The notes beneath the pieces were generated by a model. That model was not told the origin of the DNA. It did not search any database and saw nothing but the letters and a program-made list of their open reading frames with translations. This document shows positions 6,756 to 12,633 of a stretch of 12,633 bases of DNA, piece by piece. Numbering within the stretch: position 1 is the stretch's first letter; the number at the start of each line of letters is the position of its first letter. This stretch comes from Gammaproteobacteria bacterium. Its GTDB lineage: Bacteria > Pseudomonadota > Gammaproteobacteria > Enterobacterales > Alteromonadaceae. A program made the position numbers and the translations under genes. The DNA lies in contig JAMCWV010000163.1 in assembly GCA_023481025.1 (NCBI GenBank), forward strand, positions 6,648 through 19,280, read 5' to 3'.

Positions 6756-7742
6756 TCAGTCCTCCAAATTAACCGGATGGTGGCAGGCATAAACGCGCTC
6801 CCGCAGTTTTACCGCTTTAGGCGTTTTAATACATTCCGGCTTGGCATACGGACAGCGTGGACCTAACCGACAGCCAATCGGGAGATGCTGTAATGTCGGT
6901 TCAACGCCGGCTAGTGTTGGCAACTTAGTGCGGGGCTGTGAATCTGCTTGACGGTATAGTGAGGTATTGAGCAGAGCCTCGGTGTATGGATGATAGGGCT
7001 TTTGTAAGAGTGCAGCTGCCGGCCCGGTTTCCATTAATTGTCCGCTGTAAATCATCGAAATCTGTTGAGTTTGCGGCATAATCGCACCGAGGTCCTGACT
7101 AATCATCAACATCGACATGCCGTAACGAGCATGGAATTGCGCCAATAAGCGGTAGATTTGTTGGCGGGTAGCCGGCTCCATGGTTGAGGTCGGTTCATCG
7201 GCAATCAGCAGCTTTGGCCGATGGGCAATGGCGCTGGCGATCATGATTTTTTGTGCGGCACCTTCAGATAGCTCGTGAGCGTAGGACTGCATCATAGCTT
7301 TGTGATTTTTAATGCCGACTCGATGCAGCAATGACACGACCTTCGCTTTACGTTGACTGCCGCGTTGCCACCAGGAACCGTCAAGATCGCGGTCAAGAAC
7401 TGCCTCGCTAAGTTGCTCGCCGATCGTCAGGTTTGGATCTAAGTAACTTTTAGCGTCTTGGAAGATCATGGCAATATCGACGCCAATAATATCCCGCCGC
7501 TCCGCTGCTGTAAGGTTGAGTAGATCCTTGCCTTCAAACCAAACACGATCTGCGGTTACTTCCCAGCGTTCACTCAAGAACCCCATGATGGCGCGTGCAA
7601 TTAAACTTTTACCGGAGCCTGACTCACCAACTAAGGTATGAATTTCCCCCTCGTGAATCTGTAGGCTGACTTTGTCGAGCACGTTCACCATGCCAGAATT
7701 AGTGTTGGTGCGAATGGTTAGGTTGCGAATGTCTAAAAGCAT
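6756..7742 (-). CDS. sapD: SapD, peptide/putrescine ABC transporter ATPase
   Basis: 328-residue cytoplasmic ATPase subunit of the Sap transporter; in E. coli SapD (TrkE) also supports K+ uptake by TrkG/TrkH. It matches E. coli SapD (330 residues) along its length. Walker A GESGSGKS is at 39-46, Q-loop MIFQDAKSYLDP at 92-103 and the divergent signature LSEGAAQ at 158-164 (E. coli LTEGECQ). Walker B LLIADEPTSTMEP is at 178-190. The C-terminal oligopeptide-transporter motif GCRLGPRCPYAKPEC is at 290-304, with Cys291, 297, 304 and 320. Related Dpp/Opp ATPases carry a cysteine cluster here that can bind Fe-S. The H-loop position is Gln216 (ISQDL), where E. coli SapD has His. The start at 7742 has GGAG 8 nt upstream and lies 2 nt after the sapC stop; sapF begins 1 nt after its own stop. 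Confidence 0.93.
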   Translation of the reverse strand: MLLDIRNLTIRTNTNSGMVNVLDKVSLQIHEGEIHTLVGESGSGKSLIARAIMGFLSERWEVTADRVWFEGKDLLNLTAAERRDIIGVDIAMIFQDAKSYLDPNLTIGEQLSEAVLDRDLDGSWWQRGSQRKAKVVSLLHRVGIKNHKAMMQSYAHELSEGAAQKIMIASAIAHRPKLLIADEPTSTMEPATRQQIYRLLAQFHARYGMSMLMISQDLGAIMPQTQQISMIYSGQLMETGPAAALLQKPYHPYTEALLNTSLYRQADSQPRTKLPTLAGVEPTLQHLPIGCRLGPRCPYAKPECIKTPKAVKLRERVYACHHPVNLED

Positions 7743-7744
7743 AC

Positions 7745-8638
7745 CTATTGCTCCAACTGTTTTTGAATCGCTTGGCGCAAGGTTTCACCAACGAGATTCA
7801 CACTGACTAAGGTGATAAAGAGCGCGAGACCGGGTAGAGCCATGACCCAAGGTGTCACATAGGCGACTTCAAGACTTTGAGCGAGCATGGAGCCCCACTC
7901 AGGTGTTGGTGCTTGCGCACCAAGGCGCAAGAAACCGAGCGCTGCGATGTCAAAGATTGCTACGGAGAGGGCGATTGTGAATTGGATGACTAAAACCCGC
8001 ACGATATTTGGAAAGAAAACCATCGTCAGTAAATAGAAATCTGACACGCCATTTAGCCGGCTGGCGGTTACATAGGGCTTGCGCCGTTCGTCGTGGATGG
8101 CATTCCGGGTGACATGTAAAAACTGCGGAATCATGACGAGGCCGATAGCCAATAACGCGTTACTGAGGCCGGGACCAGTTAAGGCGATAATGACTAAGGC
8201 GAGCAGCAGTGATGGAATGGACATGAGCACGTCGAGTAAGTGCTTTAAGGTCGAACTTTTCACTCCAACCGTCATCGCAGCGATGGCGCCAAGTGACATG
8301 CCTATAAAGGCTGAAGAAACGACAACGAATAGCGGCAGGGCAAAGCTATAGCGAGCGCCATAAATCAGTCGTGTAATCATGTCACGACCAAGCTCATCAG
8401 TGCCTAATAAGAAACGGACGTCGCCCTCGACTGACCATGCCGGCGGCAATGAGATGGCATCAATAAACTGTTGATTTGGCCCGTAAGGCGTAAGCAATGG
8501 CCCAAACAGACTGATGAATACAATAAAAATCAGGATATAAAGTGCGCCAATGGCAAAGGCATTGCGCCGAAACTCGAGCCAAACCCGTTGCAGAGGCGAG
8601 GGCATGCGTTCTTCATAATAGAGGTTATGGCGCGGCAT
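7745..8638 (-). CDS. sapC: SapC, peptide/putrescine ABC transporter permease
   Basis: 297-residue inner-membrane permease of the DppC/OppC class, the same length as E. coli SapC (296). The N-terminal cytoplasmic segment (RHNLYYEERMPSPLQRVW) precedes a first helix at about 28-50. The periplasmic motif LLTPYGPNQQF and the family signature FLLGTDELGRDMITRLIYGAR follow at about 76-96 (20-residue parts read separately). The EAA-type loop that docks on the ATPase is around SRLNGVSDFYLLTMVFFPN. It pairs with SapB to form the channel energised by SapD and SapF. The ATG at 8638 overlaps the sapB end by 14 nt and has GGAAGGA upstream, so translation is probably coupled. Confidence 0.92.
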   Translation of the reverse strand: MPRHNLYYEERMPSPLQRVWLEFRRNAFAIGALYILIFIVFISLFGPLLTPYGPNQQFIDAISLPPAWSVEGDVRFLLGTDELGRDMITRLIYGARYSFALPLFVVVSSAFIGMSLGAIAAMTVGVKSSTLKHLLDVLMSIPSLLLALVIIALTGPGLSNALLAIGLVMIPQFLHVTRNAIHDERRKPYVTASRLNGVSDFYLLTMVFFPNIVRVLVIQFTIALSVAIFDIAALGFLRLGAQAPTPEWGSMLAQSLEVAYVTPWVMALPGLALFITLVSVNLVGETLRQAIQKQLEQ

Positions 8639-9653
8639 AGAGGTCCTTCCTTACTTGCGGGTAGCGCCAAGCATGAAACAAGTTCAAGAGCACGTGGCTG
8701 ACCAATATGAGACTGCCGATAATCAATAAGCCGCCTTGAATAACCGGATAATCCCGCTCATAGATACTGCGCACTAACCAATTACCAATCCCGGGCCAGG
8801 AGAAAATGACTTCGGCTATTAAAGTATTGGCAATGAGCAGACTCATCAGGTTACCAAGCTGACGAATAACCTGCTGCATGGCATTCGGCAGCGCGTGAGA
8901 CCAAAGTACCCGACGGGTAGACATACCTTTTGCATAGGAAGCGACGATGTAGTTTTGTTTTAGAACATCCAGCATGCTGTTGCGAGTCAGGCGAATGAGC
9001 AACATCATTGGCATAATAGCTAAAACAGTGACCGGTAAAATCATGTGCATGAAAGCACTATGATACGCCGCTTGCAGGTTATCTGGTTGGGTGAGAGCGA
9101 TATCAATCAGGATTGAACCTGTGACGGCATGAATTTCAAACAATGGATTGATTTGGCCGGCAATCGGCGTCAGCCCCCACTGTACAGCAATAACTAGGAT
9201 GGCGAGCTGGGCGAACCAAAAAACCGGAATGGAATAACCAGAAATACTCAAACCAAGAATGGTATTGTCGGCGCTACGCCCCGGTTTTAAAGCTGAAAGC
9301 ACACCGAGCGCAACGCCAGGTACCCAAGCCACTAGCAATGCTAACAAAATAATTTCAAGGCTGGCGCCAAAGCGGATAATTAGTTGGTCATAAACCGGCG
9401 CGCCGTCAAGTAGCGAGCGCCCCCAGTCTCCGGCAAAGAGGTGCTGCAAGTACGCGATATATTGGCCAAAGTAACCACCATCAAACCCGCGCGCAGCAGC
9501 AACGGCAGCATAGCTTGGATCGTCGGCAAACACACCGCTGCTATTGGTTACCGGTGAGCCGGAAAACCAGTAGCTCAAACAAAAGGTGAATAAACTTAAC
9601 GCCAGCAGTGTAAAAAATAACAGCGTTAATTGGCGCAATAAATAGCGGGTCAT
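8625..9653 (-). CDS. sapB: SapB, peptide/putrescine ABC transporter permease
   Basis: 342-residue inner-membrane permease of the DppB/OppB class (E. coli SapB is 321). An N-terminal helix (about 8-30) ends in a periplasmic loop beginning YWFSGSPV, as in homologues. GDWGRSLLDGAPVYDQL leads into the binding-protein-dependent transport core from about residue 95. The EAA-type coupling loop is VASYAKGMSTRRVLWSHALP, and the C-terminal region has IFSWPGIGNWLVRSI, typical of this class. The extra length lies mainly in the first periplasmic loop and the segment around IHAVTGSILIDIALTQPDN. The ATG at 9653 overlaps the sapA stop as ATGA, with AGAGG 7 nt upstream. Confidence 0.93.
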   Translation of the reverse strand: MTRYLLRQLTLLFFTLLALSLFTFCLSYWFSGSPVTNSSGVFADDPSYAAVAAARGFDGGYFGQYIAYLQHLFAGDWGRSLLDGAPVYDQLIIRFGASLEIILLALLVAWVPGVALGVLSALKPGRSADNTILGLSISGYSIPVFWFAQLAILVIAVQWGLTPIAGQINPLFEIHAVTGSILIDIALTQPDNLQAAYHSAFMHMILPVTVLAIMPMMLLIRLTRNSMLDVLKQNYIVASYAKGMSTRRVLWSHALPNAMQQVIRQLGNLMSLLIANTLIAEVIFSWPGIGNWLVRSIYERDYPVIQGGLLIIGSLILVSHVLLNLFHAWRYPQVRKDLYAAP

Positions 9654-11305
9654 GGCTGCACCTCTTCTTGCGCTTGATCGCGGCGATGGCGATAGACATG
9701 GCGCAGTTCAATGCCACCAAATGGCGTTAACCGTGAACCTTCGATGTCAGCTTGGCTAGCTTGAAAGCGCACTGAGTGAGCAATAGGTAAGAGTGGCACT
9801 TCCAACGCTAAGTACTCTTGTGCTTGTTGATAGAAGTTTTGTCGCGTCGTCATCAAATCAGAGCGGATGGCAGCATTGAGCAGGTCGTCAAAGAGCGGAT
9901 CGCACCATTGCGCACGATTATTGCCTGATTCTTTGGCGCGACAGCTTAAGAGCGGGCGGAAAAAGTTATCTGGGTCTGCATGATCTGCAGACCAACCAAT
10001 TAAAACACTGTCGTGTAAGCCTTCTGCTAAACGACGGCGAAAGGTACTCCACTCGTAACTCACTATATTGACGCGTACGCCAATTCGCGCGAGATCTGAT
10101 TGCATCCGCTCGGCCATGAGCCGGGCGTTTGGGTTGTAGCCGCGTTGTACTGGAATCGCCCAAATGTCCATACTAAAACCGTCAGAATACCCTGCTTCGG
10201 CTAATAACTCACGGGCCAGTTCTGGATCAAAGCGGTAGGCGTTCGGTAGTGGATGATGTGCCCATGAGGTATTTGGCAAAATAGAATCAGCGCGGACGGC
10301 GTGTTCAAAATAAACGGCTCTTAACAATGCATCGCGATCGATGGCATGAGCCAGCGCTTGACGCACACGGGGGTCATCGAAAGGGGGGCGCTCAGTATTA
10401 AACGCCCAAAACGCGGTATTCGGACTAACGGCTGCTTGTAACTGGACGCTTTCACGCTGGCGTAGCCACTCGACATCGCGAGCTGGCGGGTAAGGGGAAA
10501 TGTCGCAGTCTTGGGTTAGCAACATGAGCATGCGTTTGTGGTCGCTTTGTGTGATCCGAAATACAACTTGTTCGCTGGCGGCGAGTTCACGCCAATAGTT
10601 TGGATGCCGGTGATACCGTACGAGCACGTCTTTACGAAAATCACTAAATTGAAAGGGGCCAGTACCAATTGGTTGCTGGTCAATTAACTCAGGTCGACCT
10701 GCGCTGAGCAATTGCTGCCCGTATTCTTCTGAGAGCACAACTGCAAAATCGGAGGCGAGATTAGCTAAAAAAGACGTATCTTGTTGTTTTAACCGAATTT
10801 CCACAGTGTGGTTGTCGAGCGCAGTCATCGACTCAATGAGTTCGGTAATACCGCTGGCAGTAAAAAACGGATAGCCGCGGCCTGAAACCTGATGAAACGG
10901 ATGGGTTTCATCAAACCAACGACGAAAGCTAAAAACGACATCGCTCGCATGTAATGGACGTGAAGGTTGAAACCAGTCTGTGGTATGAAACTGAACGTCA
11001 TTACGCAAATAAAAGGTATAACGCAAACCAAAATCATCGACGGTCCAGCGTTCTGCTAGTGCTGGTTGATATTCGTTAGCTTTGTGATCGTACTCGATTA
11101 AGCGGTCATACAATTGGGCCGCGGTCATATCTAACGTGGTACCAGAAGTGACAAGCTGCGGGTTAAATGACTCGGGGTTACCCTCAGCACAATAGAGTAT
11201 ACCCATAGTGGCTTCTTCCACAGACTGTGGCGAACAGGCAAGCATCATGGGCAAGCACAGCAATGCGCTACAAATCCTTGCAAACGGGCCGTTAGTCATC
11301 GCCAT
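9650..11305 (-). CDS. sapA: SapA, periplasmic solute-binding protein of the Sap transporter
   Basis: 551-residue family-5 extracellular solute-binding protein (E. coli SapA 547). It should bind peptides in the periplasm for the SapBC channel; in Salmonella and Haemophilus SapA is linked to antimicrobial-peptide resistance and heme binding. The signal segment (residues 8-23) ends MLACSPQ, so Cys24 may be lipidated, although Met at -3 makes the lipobox imperfect. The core shows YDRLIEYDHKANEYQPALAE, the FYLRNDVQFHT segment and LHASDVVFSFRRW, the usual N-lobe signature. IGTGPFQFSDFRKD and DDPRVRQALAHAIDRDAL follow further on, both hallmarks of the family. The ATG at 11305 is preferred (GAGG 6 nt upstream); ATG 11299 is possible. 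The gene overlaps the end of pspF by 14 nt, so it is probably cotranscribed with it. Confidence 0.92.
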   Translation of the reverse strand: MAMTNGPFARICSALLCLPMMLACSPQSVEEATMGILYCAEGNPESFNPQLVTSGTTLDMTAAQLYDRLIEYDHKANEYQPALAERWTVDDFGLRYTFYLRNDVQFHTTDWFQPSRPLHASDVVFSFRRWFDETHPFHQVSGRGYPFFTASGITELIESMTALDNHTVEIRLKQQDTSFLANLASDFAVVLSEEYGQQLLSAGRPELIDQQPIGTGPFQFSDFRKDVLVRYHRHPNYWRELAASEQVVFRITQSDHKRMLMLLTQDCDISPYPPARDVEWLRQRESVQLQAAVSPNTAFWAFNTERPPFDDPRVRQALAHAIDRDALLRAVYFEHAVRADSILPNTSWAHHPLPNAYRFDPELARELLAEAGYSDGFSMDIWAIPVQRGYNPNARLMAERMQSDLARIGVRVNIVSYEWSTFRRRLAEGLHDSVLIGWSADHADPDNFFRPLLSCRAKESGNNRAQWCDPLFDDLLNAAIRSDLMTTRQNFYQQAQEYLALEVPLLPIAHSVRFQASQADIEGSRLTPFGGIELRHVYRHRRDQAQEEVQP

Positions 11306-12404
11306 TGGTCGCCTCGAGTAACTGATACTTTTTCAAATAGCCGCGTAACTGATGATAGGTTAATTGTAATAACTCAGCCGTTTTCTTTTGATTAAACTGA
11401 CAGTGTTGTAACGCTTGTTGAATCAAGTTGACTTCAAAGTCTTGACTGACTTGCTTGAAGTCGACGGGCTGGTGAAAGTCGATAGTCGGGCTCGCACTGT
11501 TGCTCTCTGCTGTGATTGGTGGAGCTGACGGCATGCTTGGGTTTGCAGTCGAATGACTGGCCTGAGGCACTGGCTTGTCGTCTTGAGTAACCGGCGTACT
11601 CATCAGTTGCGGTTGCGGCCGCCACGGACTCTCAAATGGGTTTACTGTGATGTCATGGAGCGGCAGGTGCGCGCTATTGTGGCGATACAGGCTGCGCTCG
11701 ACGACATTCTTCAGTTCCCGAACATTGCCCGGCCAATGATAACTCAGCAGGGTATCCTTGGCTCTCTGGGTAAAGCCTGCGAAGCATTCTAATTCGAGCT
11801 CACGGGCCATTTGGATAGCAAAATGTTCAGCGAGTATCAGGATATCCTCTTGGCGTTCGCGCAGAGGCGGCAGGGTGATGACATCAAATGCTAAGCGGTC
11901 GAGCAAATCAGGACGAAACTTCTGCTGTGCTGCTAAAGTCGGCAGATCTTCGTTGGTTGCAGCAATAAGCCGAACGTCAACCTTGACTGGACGTGTACCG
12001 CCAACCCGCTCAAATTCACCGTACTCAATGACTCGCAGCAGTTTCTCTTGCACCAATGCGGATGTGGTCGCCAGTTCGTCTAAGAATAGTGTGCCTTTGT
12101 CGGCGCGCTCAAAACGGCCTTCATGGCGTTTCCCAGCGCCAGTAAACGCACCGGATTCATGGCCAAATAGCTCACTGTCGAGTAAGTTGTCATTCAACGC
12201 GGCGCAATTAAGTTTGAGGTACGGCTGTTCCCAGCGCGATGAGAGGTAATGCAAACGCGCAGCAATGAGCTCTTTACCTGTGCCACGCTCACCAATAATA
12301 AGGACGGGCTTGTTCAACGGCGCAGCCCGCGACACTTGCTCTAAAACTTCAAGAAAGCTGTTGGATTGACCGATGAGGTTTTCGTTGTCACGAAACCTAG
12401 ACAT
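11292..12404 (-). CDS. pspF: PspF, sigma54 activator of the phage-shock response
   Basis: 370-residue AAA+ enhancer-binding protein that remodels sigma54-RNA polymerase at psp promoters and is held inactive by PspA in unstressed cells. There is no N-terminal receiver domain, as expected for PspF. Walker A GERGTGKE is at 38-45, the sigma54-contact loop GAFTGA at 85-90, Walker B GTLFLDE at 104-110 and arginine-finger region FRPDLLDRL at 163-171. Sensor II WPGNVREL is at 224-231 and a Fis-type helix-turn-helix at about 337-360 (NQKKTAELLQLTYHQLRGYL). Trp58 in YLSSRW corresponds to E. coli Trp56, which mediates PspA inhibition. The protein is 45 residues longer than E. coli PspF (325) because of a Pro/Ser/Thr/Gln-rich linker at about 260-312. 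The start has AGGA 8 nt upstream. The 3' end overlaps sapA by 14 nt. Confidence 0.94.
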   Translation of the reverse strand: MSRFRDNENLIGQSNSFLEVLEQVSRAAPLNKPVLIIGERGTGKELIAARLHYLSSRWEQPYLKLNCAALNDNLLDSELFGHESGAFTGAGKRHEGRFERADKGTLFLDELATTSALVQEKLLRVIEYGEFERVGGTRPVKVDVRLIAATNEDLPTLAAQQKFRPDLLDRLAFDVITLPPLRERQEDILILAEHFAIQMARELELECFAGFTQRAKDTLLSYHWPGNVRELKNVVERSLYRHNSAHLPLHDITVNPFESPWRPQPQLMSTPVTQDDKPVPQASHSTANPSMPSAPPITAESNSASPTIDFHQPVDFKQVSQDFEVNLIQQALQHCQFNQKKTAELLQLTYHQLRGYLKKYQLLEATNGDD

Positions 12405-12430
12405 AGTTGCGTTCCTGATTGGCTAATTTC

Positions 12431-12464
12431 ACTAATTATTAGTCTAATTATTTAATTTTAACAA
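12431..12464 (-). promoter_or_regulatory. Candidate PspF-binding dyad overlapping a possible pspF promoter
   Basis: ACTAAT-T-ATTAGT (12431-12443) is a perfect 6-bp inverted repeat around one base, about 100 bp upstream of the sigma54 -24 element. Enhancer sites for PspF lie at roughly this distance in E. coli. Leftward, TTGTTA (12464-12459) and AATAAT (12440-12435) with an 18-bp spacer could be a weak sigma70 promoter for pspF. The overlap would fit the autorepression known for E. coli pspF. All by eye. Confidence 0.35.
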
Positions 12465-12539
12465 AAGTGCATTTCCTTGCGTTTTTTTATTAAACTACAA
12501 AAAGCGCGTTTTTTCAGCTGTTTAACAAAAAATAAAAAG

Positions 12540-12556
12540 TTGGCATTGTTTTTGTA
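12540..12556 (+). promoter_or_regulatory. Sigma54 (-24/-12) promoter, probably of pspA
   Basis: TTGGCA (12540-12545) and TTGTA (12552-12556) have the invariant GG (12542-12543) separated by 10 bases from GT (12554-12555). The -12 element is GT where the consensus has GC; as I recall, the E. coli pspA promoter also has GT. It faces away from pspF, so it should drive a psp operon beyond the right edge, with transcription starting near 12566. No start codon with a ribosome-binding site appears in 12566-12633; this looks like the untranslated leader. Confidence 0.7.
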
Positions 12557-12633
12557 TGTTAACCAAGTGACGCCACTGTTTGCAGTTTGTAGCGGGTTGG
12601 CGGTACACGTCCAGTCAAGGTTGACGTTCGGCT

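Noticed and set aside
6593..6790. A short separate gene encoding a 65-residue protein upstream of the SapF fragment
   Set aside because: It is the N-terminal part of SapF read into the duplicated copy; the first 12 codons lie inside sapD and the real start is ATG 6754.
12480..12516. AT-rich T-runs around GCGTTTTTTT and AAAAAGCGCG as a terminator
   Set aside because: The arms pair imperfectly (8 of 9), there is no gene ending here, and the region lies between divergent genes; more likely AT-rich promoter DNA.
12556..12633. A coding start for pspA at ATG 12556 or GTG 12567
   Set aside because: The ATG frame stops after four codons, and the GTG frame does not resemble PspA and has no ribosome-binding site.

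Overview
The window looks like a chromosomal segment of a gammaproteobacterium. The evidence is a proteobacterial RecA, a PutP close to the E. coli protein, and a pspF-sapABCDF cluster with all five Sap subunits recognisable. The style of the RecA and PutP proteins and the moderate base composition fit a marine Alteromonadales-type organism (Idiomarina or a relative is a guess). No tRNA, rRNA, CRISPR array, insertion sequence or phage gene is visible, and no stretch longer than about 300 bases lacks a gene.

Left part, rightward genes. recA enters from the left edge without its N-terminus and ends at a strong intrinsic terminator (1121-1158). A two-gene unit follows: a DUF885-family predicted lipoprotein metallopeptidase (1234-3108), overlapped by 14 nt by an RssA/YchK-like patatin phospholipase (3095-4096). 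A symmetrical terminator (4109-4139) separates this unit from the convergent putP (4157-5713), a Na+/proline symporter that starts at a TTG codon.

Right part, all leftward. pspF (12404 to 11292) encodes the sigma54 enhancer-binding activator of the phage-shock response. It runs directly into sapA, sapB, sapC, sapD and sapF, with junctions that overlap or lie 1-2 nt apart, so the block reads as one transcription unit ending at a terminator near 5872-5907. SapA is a family-5 solute-binding protein, SapB and SapC are the membrane permeases, and SapD and SapF are the ATPases. In enterobacteria this system is linked to antimicrobial-peptide resistance, potassium uptake through Trk (SapD) and putrescine export (SapBCDF). 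Upstream of pspF, facing right, is a sigma54-type -24/-12 promoter (12540-12556) that should drive a psp effector operon (pspA) just outside the window.

The most notable observation is that sapF is broken by a 49-bp direct tandem duplication (6568-6616 and 6617-6665), placed just before and into the Walker A coding region. It shifts the frame and stops translation early. Removing either copy restores a normal-length 260-residue SapF. The copies differ at one base, and the difference is synonymous (GGA/GGC, Gly). This is either a real, potentially revertible loss of one ATPase subunit or an assembly or strain-mixture artefact. Raw reads would decide.
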